Notes: a model not told the origin generated them from the letters alone. A stretch of 8,896 nucleotides of DNA from an uncultured Psychrobacillus sp. (GCA_934234185.1 CAKQHO010000129.1:1-8896), one strand, 5' to 3'; shown: positions 1-5,660, numbered from the stretch's first letter. A program made the numbers and translations.

Positions 1-50
1 ACTTAGAACAGCGGGCAAATGATCAATGACTTTCGGCGAAATCATCAAGA

Positions 51-155
51 AAGTTGTAAAAATCTTGATGAAAGTTGTAAAAATGACTGTAAAAGTTGTA
101 AAAGTAGACATGAAAGTTGTAAAAAGGAGCTTTTAAGTTGTAATTTCTATAAAAA
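51..155. repeat. Five direct repeats with an exact 21-bp period
   Basis: The core AAGTTGTAA begins at 51, 72, 93, 114 and 135, giving a constant period of 21 bp. The first four copies share AAGTTGTAAAA. The remaining 9 to 10 bases of each unit differ between copies. Units one to three are usually preceded by GA or AA. A 21-bp period is two turns of B-DNA, so a protein bound at each core would sit on one face, as with LytTR-type response regulators that bind paired repeats about 21 bp apart. It is also seven codons, so two forward frames stay open across the array. What lies to the left of the window is not visible, so it cannot be said whether the array belongs to a promoter, an origin or a 3' end. 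Confidence 0.85.
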
Positions 156-188
156 GCAGCATAAAAGCCACTTTGTCTCAAGTGGCTT
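151..188 (-). terminator. Terminator of the 74-aa gene
   Basis: AAGCCACTT (165-173) and AAGTGGCTT (180-188) form a perfect 9-bp stem with a 6-base loop. Read leftward, the stem is followed by TTTTATGCTGCTTTTT. The stop codon of the 178-402 gene lies inside the hairpin, so the gene ends directly in its terminator. Confidence 0.8.
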
Positions 189-402
189 CGCTTAAAATGT
201 ATTCATATTTCTCTATATTATCTCCAGATTCGATTAGGATCCCGAAGATAAATGGACCACCACTCGTTATTTCAATATCCTCTTTATTTTCCTTCATCAA
301 CGTTTCATAAATCTCTGGATTCATCACAATCTTTGTCACCTTTTTACCCTGTGACGTTAAATACTCTAATCCATCCTTAAGTCTAGTTACGAGGATTTCC
401 AT
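178..402 (-). CDS. Small hypothetical protein, 74 aa
   Basis: I do not recognise this protein. The ATG is preceded by AAAGGAGGG at a spacing of about 7 bases, and the stop lies in a strong terminator hairpin; together these argue for a real, singly transcribed gene. The protein is soluble and mildly acidic, with no signal peptide or membrane segment. It begins MEILVTRLKDGLEYL, has a central segment KIVMNPEIYETLM, then a Lys/Glu-rich stretch, then GGPFIFGILIES near residues 48-59. The alternation of a helix, a short strand and a Gly-Pro turn suggests a compact alpha/beta fold of the kind found in small phage-derived or housekeeping proteins, but no function can be given. A terminator upstream at 485-534 separates it from the DUF4275 gene, so the two are probably not an operon. 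Confidence 0.72.
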   Translation of the reverse strand: MEILVTRLKDGLEYLTSQGKKVTKIVMNPEIYETLMKENKEDIEITSGGPFIFGILIESGDNIEKYEYILSEAT

Positions 403-484
403 TGCGTTTCCCTCCTTTAATTTCTATATATATCTTTCCCTCTTTTCTTTTTTATATGTTTGGATTTTAAATTTTTTACTGCTT

Positions 485-534
485 TAAAAATATTAAAGGA
501 AGCACAAGTCCCTTTCCAAGACACTGTGCTTCCT
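485..534 (-). terminator. Terminator of the DUF4275 gene
   Basis: AGGAAGCACA (497-506) pairs perfectly with TGTGCTTCCT (525-534). The loop holds a further 3-bp pairing (GTC 508-510 with GAC 520-522). Read leftward, the stem runs into TTTAATATTTTT. It lies 6 bases after the stop codon of the leftward gene at 540. Confidence 0.8.
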
Positions 535-539
535 ATTGG

Positions 540-971
540 TTATTTTCTACTAAAATACGGACCACACTCATCCTCATGAGTCTGAACATAGGTCCAAGTA
601 AACTCCGTATCTACGACGTAGACATCTTCTTGTTGTTCAAAGTCTATGGCCTGTAAAGCTGCAGCACTCTCAACGACTACTGCATAATCTGAGTTCTGGT
701 AAAAGATATAACATGATCGCTTCGTTTCCTGGTTAAATGCTGTCTTCGCTTTCTCCCCTTTTAAGCAATCCTTCTTTTTATAGCTAAATAGATGCCATAG
801 ATATCCACAGAGACCATTATCATCAAATAGATAGATATCCGACTTTTCCTGATCGTTTAGATGATCGGCAAAACTTTCTTCCCAACGCTTACGAAGATAT
901 GTGCCCCACTTTGGGATCTCTCGAAACTTACTATTTCTATCTATTAATATTTCATCTATTTCATATTCCAA
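540..971 (-). CDS. DUF4275 family protein
   Basis: This 143-aa cytoplasmic protein fits the DUF4275 family, whose function is unknown and whose members are about 140 to 155 aa long. Recognisable blocks are IPKWGTYLRKRWEESFA (19-35), YLWHLFSY (57-64), the CYIFYQNSDYAVVVES segment (87-102), and the C-terminal VDTEFTWTYVQTHE and CGPYFSRK (136-143). It has no signal peptide or transmembrane segment. The start is TTG at 969-971, supported by GGAGTGA about 8 bases upstream; there is no ATG nearby that would keep the conserved IPKWG block complete. A strong terminator follows the stop. The family is recalled from its motifs rather than from a search. Its length is normal and the reading frame looks intact. 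Confidence 0.82.
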   Translation of the reverse strand: MEYEIDEILIDRNSKFREIPKWGTYLRKRWEESFADHLNDQEKSDIYLFDDNGLCGYLWHLFSYKKKDCLKGEKAKTAFNQETKRSCYIFYQNSDYAVVVESAAALQAIDFEQQEDVYVVDTEFTWTYVQTHEDECGPYFSRK

Positions 972-979
972 CTAACTAG

Positions 980-1078
980 TCACTCCAATTCAACAATAGG
1001 CACTTTTCTTTCAAACCCAGAGGACGACGATATCCCCGTCACCAATAAAGAATCTCTCTTTACTTCCCCCTGTCTTGC
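980..1078 (-). pseudogene. Possible C-terminal gene remnant or tiny ORF
   Basis: Between the DUF4083 and DUF4275 genes a leftward frame of 32 codons ends with TGA at 980-982, only 8 bases before the DUF4275 start. Its C-terminal half reads RDSLLVTGISSSSGFER followed by KVPIVELE, which looks like natural protein rather than a random frame. The frame is closed upstream by a TGA at 1079-1081 and has no convincing start with a ribosome binding site; TTG just before the VTG segment is the only candidate. The GGAG that serves DUF4275 lies inside its last codons, so coupled translation is possible if it is real. It could be the 3' remnant of a lost gene or chance. I do not recognise the family. Confidence 0.25.
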
Positions 1079-1242
1079 TCATTTAACTTTTCCAATATAG
1101 CGTCTAACTTTTGGTGCATTACTTGCTTTTCTTTTGAAGCTTTCATGAGGCTTTTTATTACTAGAAAAATTATGATGACTGCTAGGATAAGAAAAACAGA
1201 AAAAACTAAAGTAGCTAGGACATCCACTGTATTTATATTCAA
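1060..1242 (-). CDS. Small membrane protein, DUF4083-like
   Basis: This is a single-span membrane protein of about 60 aa. It has a short N-terminus, a hydrophobic helix at about residues 8-30 (AVIIIFLVIKSL at its end), and a charged tail predicted to be helical or coiled coil (KEKQVMHQKLDAILEKLNEQ). This layout matches small Bacillus proteins of the DUF4083 type. I place the start at TTG 1240-1242, because AAGAAGGAG lies 8 bases upstream. A longer version from GTG at 1275 would include the ribosome binding site inside the coding region. Its role is unknown. It reads away from the lipoprotein gene at 1451, so the 1276-1450 spacer holds divergent promoters. No clear terminator follows its stop, so read-through into the DUF4275 gene is possible. 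Confidence 0.65.
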   Translation of the reverse strand: MNINTVDVLATLVFSVFLILAVIIIFLVIKSLMKASKEKQVMHQKLDAILEKLNEQDRGK

Positions 1243-1386
1243 TTTCAACACTCCTTCTTCCAGAATAATTACCACTATTTACTTTTACTTACATATTGTA
1301 TCATTTTTATTGTGCTCGAGACGGAAAACCGTAATAGTCATTCAGTTTTATGAAATGTATGCTATTTAATTTGGTCCGCCGAATAT

Positions 1387-1414
1387 TTGTAACTTTTTTA
1401 ACACTGAGTATGAC
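1387..1414 (+). promoter_or_regulatory. Weak candidate promoter for the lipoprotein gene
   Basis: TTGTAA (1387-1392) and TATGAC (1409-1414) are separated by 16 bases and lie about 37 bases before the start codon. Each box matches the sigma-A consensus at 4 of 6 positions, so this is only the best candidate in the divergent spacer. A short inverted repeat, ACGG-AAAA-CCGT, lies upstream at 1321-1332. Confidence 0.25.
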
Positions 1415-1450
1415 AAATAGATAGATACACTCATGAAGGGAGGAAGAACT

Positions 1451-2092
1451 ATGAAAAAATATAACATCGTTACCCTGGCTCTCCTAATTCTTAGCATTTT
1501 TTTAATGACAGGCTGCTCAAATGATTATCAAGTGGATTCTGAAATCACAGGAGTTATTAAAGAAGTAAACAAAAAGGATAAGATTATAGTAGTAATAGGT
1601 AGCCTGAAAGATAAAGCAACTATTACAAATACCTATGAGATACCAACAAAAGATGTAGAGGAATATGAGATTGGACAAAAGGTAGATGTAACTATTTATT
1701 CGAATTTAAATGAAGATATATGGGACCCTTCACATATGAAGTTTGAGATAACTACAGTTGGCGATACAGAGTTCGTCATATCAAAAGTTAGCATTTCTAA
1801 TTCAAAAGGCTTTGATGATATCCATGCTGATTTTTTTGCTGTATATGAGGACGAAGATACTCTTAAAATATTTCAGGACGTTATTTCGAAGGCGGTCAAG
1901 CAGCCAGGCATAGTAGATATGAGAAATCCTGACTATGATTTAGAGGTCTTATATACAGATGGTAATAGACAGGGATTTCATCTGTGGTTAGGAGATAGTG
2001 GAACAAGCACCTTAATGAACGTCGAGGATACACACACTATTTATTCCATCCCCGAAGAATTGACGAGGCAGCTAATTGATTTGGTTAAATAA
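1451..2092 (+). CDS. Lipoprotein with DUF3221-like and YhfM-like parts
   Basis: This 213-aa protein is exported and lipid-anchored. The N-terminus is MKKYNIVTLALLILSIFL followed by the lipobox M-T-G-Cys22. Residues 31-100 (ITGVIKEV, YEIPTKDVEEYEIGQKVDV) resemble the small beta-barrel DUF3221/YobA-like domain. Residues 105-213 resemble the C-terminal domain of Bacillus YhfM: VYEDEDTLKIFQDVISKAV, KQPGIVDMRNPDYDLEVLY, QGFHLWLG, STLMNVEDTHTIYSI. The biochemical function is unknown. I chose ATG 1451 because AAGGGAGGA sits 7 bases upstream; the in-frame ATG at 1433 would place that site inside the gene. It probably forms a single-gene transcript that ends at the hairpin at 2131, shared with the convergent nadR-type gene. 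The lipoprotein call is firm; the domain names are from memory of the families. Confidence 0.85.
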   Translation: MKKYNIVTLALLILSIFLMTGCSNDYQVDSEITGVIKEVNKKDKIIVVIGSLKDKATITNTYEIPTKDVEEYEIGQKVDVTIYSNLNEDIWDPSHMKFEITTVGDTEFVISKVSISNSKGFDDIHADFFAVYEDEDTLKIFQDVISKAVKQPGIVDMRNPDYDLEVLYTDGNRQGFHLWLGDSGTSTLMNVEDTHTIYSIPEELTRQLIDLVK

Positions 2093-2130
2093 ATACGCGA
2101 ATTGTCATTTATAGCGACTTTAGATAAGAG

Positions 2131-2152
2131 TTTGCCCCTATACAGGGGCAAA
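2131..2152. terminator. Bidirectional terminator between convergent genes
   Basis: TTTGCCCCT (2131-2139) and AGGGGCAAA (2144-2152) form a perfect 9-bp stem with loop ATAC. It sits 39 bases after the lipoprotein stop and 4 bases after the nadR-type stop on the other strand. The flanking A and T bases give only short U tracts, but the stem is strong in both directions. Confidence 0.75.
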
Positions 2153-2156
2153 TAAG

Positions 2157-3185
2157 TTATAATAGTTCATTTATATATGCCATTGCCTTTATCAAACGAT
2201 CTTGATAGTTGCCTGAAATGCTCTTCCAGGAGACACCATGCTTTTCTAGTAGTTTTTTGAGAAAGAGATTATTCTTCTCTCTTACCTGCTGTTCTCCGAA
2301 CGTTCTTGTCCCATCATCTACCCATCTCACGTCCGGTTCAAGGAACAGCCAAAGGTCATAGTCCTGTAACCGAGCGATTTCATCGAGTATCGGCTGCTCC
2401 TCGCCTAAATAGAGCTGAGAATAGTATTGCGTTACGATTGCCTCGGTATCGATAAACAATAGTTTGTTAGCCTTGTCAGTTTGTTTCTTCTCATGGTACT
2501 TATGCTCGAATGCAATTTCTGGATAATCTTCTCTCCGTGTAATATCATCACAGTTGCCCAGTCTTTCATAATAGGTTCGCCCGAATTCTTCCACGTAATT
2601 CGTATTGTACAGGTTTGCAAGGTTTCGTACGAGAGTAGATTTTCCAGCTGATTCGGTACCAACAATCACTACTTTCTTAACGAAATAAGGTTTTACTGTT
2701 TCAGGCAGCATGCTCCAGTGTTTCATCGGCCCCTCTTGACGTATCTGTGTAGCAGAGATGTTGTAAGCAACCCTGGAAGAATCTAAGATGACATGTCTGG
2801 CATCTGGGTACAGCTTCTCAAAAAAAGCCCCGTATGTATGCTCTGAACTGAACACATCGGTAATTGGCTTTTTCACAGCCTTTTTAATACCAGCAGCCCC
2901 CTTCTCCCAGTCCTCAAAACGACCAGTCTGCTGCTCATATACCGCATGCACCTTCACATGTGGCATGTCCTTCGTAATTTGATGCAGCCATCGCAAACGA
3001 ACCTTGAAAGGAATATGTGGGATGATCGCATCTTTAAACAAAACTTCCTTTTCATATTTCTCATCATAAGAGACGATAACATGAAGCTCGTCAACCATAG
3101 TGGAGGCTCGTATCATCGAGGAAACATGCCCCATATGAAGAGGAGCGAATTTGCCCCCATACATTCCCACTGTTATTCCACTCAT
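2157..3185 (-). CDS. nadR: NadR-type NMN adenylyltransferase / ribosylnicotinamide kinase
   Basis: This 342-aa bifunctional enzyme of NAD salvage is predicted to phosphorylate nicotinamide riboside to NMN and adenylate NMN to NAD. The N-terminal nucleotidyltransferase domain carries GGKFAPLHMGH (10-20, the HxGH motif) and ISATQIR (143-149). The C-terminal kinase domain carries Walker A GTESAGKST (176-184), EEFGRTYYE, LFIDTEA with Asp246, and a lid-like DDGTRTFGEQQ segment. It lacks the N-terminal helix-turn-helix of enterobacterial NadR (about 410 aa), so it is an enzyme and not a NAD repressor, as in other Firmicutes. I start at ATG 3183-3185 with GGAGTGG 6 bases upstream; the TTG at 3200 would include that site. 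No pnuC transporter gene is adjacent, though the pair is often linked. It appears to be transcribed alone. Confidence 0.9.
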   Translation of the reverse strand: MSGITVGMYGGKFAPLHMGHVSSMIRASTMVDELHVIVSYDEKYEKEVLFKDAIIPHIPFKVRLRWLHQITKDMPHVKVHAVYEQQTGRFEDWEKGAAGIKKAVKKPITDVFSSEHTYGAFFEKLYPDARHVILDSSRVAYNISATQIRQEGPMKHWSMLPETVKPYFVKKVVIVGTESAGKSTLVRNLANLYNTNYVEEFGRTYYERLGNCDDITRREDYPEIAFEHKYHEKKQTDKANKLLFIDTEAIVTQYYSQLYLGEEQPILDEIARLQDYDLWLFLEPDVRWVDDGTRTFGEQQVREKNNLFLKKLLEKHGVSWKSISGNYQDRLIKAMAYINELL

Positions 3186-3288
3186 TAAATACCACTCCAA
3201 TCGCCTGTTAAGTTGCTTTGTTGCACCATAATATCGACCAATCTTTTTACCGCTTTATGTGTACATCATTCATATAGCATCTTAGTTA

Positions 3289-3317
3289 ATCATAATTCAA
3301 AATAAAATTCATGTAAT
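3289..3317 (-). promoter_or_regulatory. Candidate promoter for the nadR-type gene
   Basis: On the minus strand ATTACA (3312-3317) and TATGAT (3289-3294) are separated by exactly 17 bases. They match the sigma-A boxes at 4 and 5 of 6 positions. The start codon lies about 105 bases downstream, leaving a long leader in which I see no recognisable riboswitch. Confidence 0.4.
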
Positions 3318-3632
3318 TACTATTTTTTTGCTTGTTTATATAAGGAAACTTAGTCGTATAACTAAAAGTTGCGGAAGCACAAACTCTCCTTATCAAACTT
3401 TTCTAGACCTCTATTGATCGGACGTAATTTATTATATGTAGTTTTAAACAATCTTTTTATCTATCTATTTTCTTCCTAATGGGAAATGAAAAGTATTCAA
3501 ATAAATAATATTACAATATTTCCGGAACTTTAGTCATTACACTAACAAAACTATAGTACCTTTATTCACACAAAAATTCCCTTACTATCTATCTAACATA
3601 GATTCCTAAAAACACTACTAAATTATCTGTAT

Positions 3633-3661
3633 TTTCTATTTATTTATTGCTAAAATATACT
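3633..3661 (+). promoter_or_regulatory. Candidate promoter for the secreted peptide gene
   Basis: TATACT (3656-3661) is a good -10 box (5 of 6), preceded by TA-rich sequence. The -35 region about 17 bases upstream is poor, so either an activator or an alternative sigma factor may be needed. The -10 lies 26 bases before the GTG start. Confidence 0.4.
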
Positions 3662-3687
3662 AAATATTAGAAATGGAGGTGTTTTAT

Positions 3688-3807
3688 GTGAAAAAAGTTA
3701 TTGTTTCTGTTTTCTGCCTTTCATTATTATTCGGAGCAGCGTCTAGTGCAAGTGCCATGATCGACATACCGCCGTGTGGAAAAAAACCTTGCCATGTTCC
3801 AGTTTAA
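3688..3807 (+). CDS. Small secreted two-cysteine peptide, 39 aa
   Basis: This 39-codon gene has GTG as start codon, with TGGAGGT ending 7 bases upstream, an ideal spacing. The ATG three bases earlier is followed at once by a stop, so it cannot be the start. The N-terminus is a classic Sec signal: Lys-Lys, a hydrophobic core (VIVSVFCLSLLFGA), then a signal peptidase I site SASA before Met24. The predicted mature peptide is MIDIPPCGKKPCHVPV, only 16 aa, with Cys30 and Cys35 able to close a small Pro/Lys loop. It could be a signalling peptide (Phr-like precursors have this size and layout), a small antimicrobial peptide, or a cell-envelope peptide. No receptor, immunity gene or processing enzyme lies next to it. 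A clear terminator follows at 3878. That the gene is real is well supported; its role is not known. Confidence 0.75.
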   Translation: MKKVIVSVFCLSLLFGAASSASAMIDIPPCGKKPCHVPV

Positions 3808-3814
3808 TTAAACC

Positions 3815-3832
3815 AAAGTAAAATTTTACTTT
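3815..3832. repeat. 18-bp perfect palindrome after the peptide gene
   Basis: AAAGTAAAATTTTACTTT is fully self-complementary with no spacer. As RNA it could form a weak AU-rich hairpin 7 bases after the stop codon. As DNA it could bind a dimeric protein. The stem lacks G-C pairs, so it is a poor terminator by itself. Confidence 0.6.
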
Positions 3833-3877
3833 AGCAGCATTGCAATCATTTATTAATAGCGACAGCAGACCTCAAAG

Positions 3878-3900
3878 CAGCCAAACGATTGGCTGTTTTT
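3878..3900 (+). terminator. Terminator of the secreted peptide gene
   Basis: CAGCCAA (3878-3884) and TTGGCTG (3889-3895) form a 7-bp stem with loop ACGA, followed by TTTTTCTGCTT. This is a standard rho-independent terminator about 70 bases after the peptide stop codon. Read leftward the same hairpin could also end a transcript of the 3913-4059 frame, although only CTTTG follows it there. Confidence 0.8.
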
Positions 3901-3912
3901 CTGCTTGGACAA

Positions 3913-4059
3913 TTACATTTTCTCCTTTTTCACCTCAGAAATTACTTTCTGTATTTTATCAGACTCCTCCTTATAGTATTCTCTTCCATAATAGCCTTCC
4001 TTACTACCTATTCCCACGAAACAATGGATAGTTAAATAGACTAATAGATGTATGAGCAT
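3913..4059 (-). CDS. Doubtful 48-aa ORF or gene remnant
   Basis: A leftward frame runs from ATG at 4057-4059 to TAA at 3913-3915. The first 17 residues are hydrophobic (MLIHLLVYLTIHCFVGI) and the rest is strongly charged, ending GREYYKEESDKIQKV then ISEVKKEKM, a composition typical of real Bacillus protein C-termini. Against it, the ATG has no ribosome binding site. A weak minus-strand promoter (TTTACA, 16 bases, TATTTT) could fire just upstream. The terminator hairpin at 3878-3895 lies right after its stop, which fits a bidirectional terminator. It may be the surviving 3' end of a gene whose front was lost. I do not recognise it. Confidence 0.3.
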   Translation of the reverse strand: MLIHLLVYLTIHCFVGIGSKEGYYGREYYKEESDKIQKVISEVKKEKM

Positions 4060-4093
4060 TTATCTTGAATTAAAGATAAAATAGGATTATCAT
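4060..4093 (+). promoter_or_regulatory. Promoter and candidate operator of the aldehyde dehydrogenase gene
   Basis: TTGAAT (4065-4070) and TATCAT (4088-4093) are separated by exactly 17 bases and lie about 42 bases before the ATG. An inverted repeat, TTATCTT (4060-4066) and AAGATAA (4073-4079) with a 6-base spacer, overlaps the -35 box. A dimeric repressor bound there would block RNA polymerase, so the gene is likely to be inducible. No regulator gene is adjacent. Confidence 0.5.
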
Positions 4094-4134
4094 AATCTTT
4101 GTAAAGGAATTTCAATAATTCGGAGGGGTTTAGT

Positions 4135-5613
4135 ATGAATAAAGCACCAATTACAGTTAACGCTATTATTAATGGCGAAAAAATACAAACAGATAAAAAA
4201 ATTACGCGTGAAAATCCAACACATCCTGAGCAAATTGTTGGTTACGCTCCAAATAATACGAGAGAGGAAACAATTCAGGCAATAGATGCAGCGCATGAAG
4301 CCTTTCAAACTTGGTCTAAGAGCGATGTAGAAGACCGCATCGAAAGAATGAACCGAGCTATTCAGAAAATAAAAGAGGCAACTCCTAAAATTGCTGAATT
4401 GTTATCATCTGAACATGGTAAAGCTCTCTATGACGCACAAGGCGAAATCGCCATTTCCCTTATGTGGATGGAATATGCCGTGGAGAACGTGAAAAAAGTG
4501 ATAGCTCCAGAGGATCTTCAACACGAAACAGGTCGGACGATCATTGCACATGACCCAATCGGTGTAGTATCTGCTATCACACCATGGAATTATCCAATCT
4601 CTCTATCTACCATTAAAATTGCACCTGCCCTCTTAACTGGTAACACGATGGTGTTAAAGCCAAGTCCATTTGCCCCATTAGCAGTTAGCATGGTAACAGA
4701 AATTATCGCGGACGAATTCCCTGCTGGAGTATTAAATCTAGTAAATGGGGATGCAGAGGTTGGAATAGAGCTTACTTCCAATCCAAAGATTGCAAAAATC
4801 GCATTTACAGGTGGAACAAATACTGCGAAACATATCATGAAAGCAGCTTCTGATACGATAAAAAATATGACACTAGAGCTTGGCGGAAACGATGCAGCAA
4901 TCGTTCTTGATGACTTTGATGTAAATGATGAACGTGCATTGCGCAGAATGGTTATTTCTAACTTCCTAACAGCAGGTCAAATTTGTATGATAGCAAAACG
5001 TGTTTATGTACATCGTTCCATTTACGATGAGTTCGTGACTAAATATATAGAAGCAGCAAACAAATGGATTAAAGTCGGCGATCCATTCCACCCAGAGGTA
5101 ACAGTAGGACCAGTAAATAATAAAAACCAAGTAAACTATGTGAAAAGCTTAGTAGAAGATGCAAAAAATAAAGGGGCAAAAATTATTCCATTAGGAACCA
5201 TTTTAAACCCTGAATTAATGGAAAACGGATACTTCTTACAGCCAACTCTTGTATTAGGAGCAGATGCTCATGATCGTGTGGTAGTAGAAGAACAATTCGG
5301 ACCAACCGTTCCAATCATTCCATTTGATAGCGAAGAAGAAGTAATTGAATTGCATAATGAAAGCATTTACGGACTAACTAGCTCTGTTTGGGGCGAGGAA
5401 GAGCATGCAATCAACGTAGCTCGTCGCATCGAAGCTGGTACTACCATGATTAACACTGCCGCAGTCCAAGGATTAGACGTTCGCTTCCCATTTGGTGGAG
5501 TGAAACAATCAGGAGTCGGTCGTGAATACGGCTTGGACGGCATCAAATCCTATACGGAAACTCATGTCATTAACTTACCTAATGACAAAGAGTTACCTTA
5601 TATTCCAGAATAA
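4135..5613 (+). CDS. Aldehyde dehydrogenase family protein
   Basis: This 492-aa cytoplasmic enzyme is of normal length for the NAD(P)-dependent aldehyde dehydrogenase superfamily, which oxidises an aldehyde to its acid. Conserved elements are TPWNYP with Asn152, KPSPFAP with Lys175 for cofactor binding, FTGGTNT (224-230) at the dinucleotide site, ELGGNDAAIV with general base Glu248, GQIC with catalytic Cys284, EEQFGP (385-390), and FPFGGVKQSGVGREYG (451-466). All catalytic residues are present. In FTGGTNT the usual Ser is replaced by Gly. The substrate cannot be read from the sequence; succinate semialdehyde and small aliphatic aldehydes are typical for relatives. CGGAGGGG precedes the ATG by about 7 bases. 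It is monocistronic, with its own promoter and a strong terminator, and no alcohol dehydrogenase or transporter neighbour that would point to a pathway. Confidence 0.93.
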   Translation: MNKAPITVNAIINGEKIQTDKKITRENPTHPEQIVGYAPNNTREETIQAIDAAHEAFQTWSKSDVEDRIERMNRAIQKIKEATPKIAELLSSEHGKALYDAQGEIAISLMWMEYAVENVKKVIAPEDLQHETGRTIIAHDPIGVVSAITPWNYPISLSTIKIAPALLTGNTMVLKPSPFAPLAVSMVTEIIADEFPAGVLNLVNGDAEVGIELTSNPKIAKIAFTGGTNTAKHIMKAASDTIKNMTLELGGNDAAIVLDDFDVNDERALRRMVISNFLTAGQICMIAKRVYVHRSIYDEFVTKYIEAANKWIKVGDPFHPEVTVGPVNNKNQVNYVKSLVEDAKNKGAKIIPLGTILNPELMENGYFLQPTLVLGADAHDRVVVEEQFGPTVPIIPFDSEEEVIELHNESIYGLTSSVWGEEEHAINVARRIEAGTTMINTAAVQGLDVRFPFGGVKQSGVGREYGLDGIKSYTETHVINLPNDKELPYIPE

Positions 5614-5626
5614 ATCTTACACTTCA

Positions 5627-5660
5627 AAAGGTCATCCTATCTAATCAGGATGGCCTTTTT
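5627..5660 (+). terminator. Terminator of the aldehyde dehydrogenase gene
   Basis: AAAGGTCATCCT (5627-5638) pairs with AGGATGGCCTTT (5647-5658) over 12 positions, including one G-U pair, with an 8-base loop. The stem runs into TTTTT. It begins 13 bases after the stop codon. Confidence 0.9.

Larger units (their letters stand above)
3186..3687. other. AT-rich intergenic region with divergent promoters
   Basis: About 500 bases lie between the nadR-type start (leftward) and the secreted peptide start (rightward). I find no coding frame with a ribosome binding site, no tRNA-like or riboswitch-like fold that I can defend, and no strong hairpin. It holds candidate promoters for the two flanking genes at its ends. 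The middle, 3320-3630, is very AT-rich and otherwise empty to my eye. Confidence 0.6.

Noticed and set aside
51..155. CRISPR-like array
   Set aside because: Regular repeat plus variable spacer looks similar, but the core is only 9-11 bp and the spacer about 10 bp, far too short for a CRISPR array, and no cas gene is present.
969..996. Sixth copy of the dispersed repeat near the DUF4275 start
   Set aside because: CAACTAACTA and AATTCAACAA both occur, as in R4, but 18 bases apart instead of 29, and nothing else matches. The first overlaps the start of a gene. Likely chance.
1145..1369. Rightward 74-codon frame over the DUF4083 gene
   Set aside because: It lies antisense to the DUF4083 gene, has no ribosome binding site and an unnatural composition.
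2788..3188. Rightward frames inside the nadR-type gene
   Set aside because: Both are antisense to a gene with complete catalytic motifs and lack start signals.
3485..3536. Short ORF starting near ATGAAAAGTATTC
   Set aside because: Only 14 codons, with no ribosome binding site and no terminator.
3186..3687. Riboswitch or regulatory RNA before nadR
   Set aside because: The leader is long, but I could find no conserved stem set or known riboswitch core; the sequence is simply AT-rich.
3840..4031. Rightward 63-codon frame after the peptide gene
   Set aside because: It runs through the terminator hairpin at 3878, has no ribosome binding site, and its Ser/Phe/Pro-rich composition is typical of the antisense of a charged protein; the opposite strand looks more protein-like.
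4590..4838. Leftward 82-codon frame inside the aldehyde dehydrogenase gene
   Set aside because: Antisense shadow of conserved aldehyde dehydrogenase motifs.
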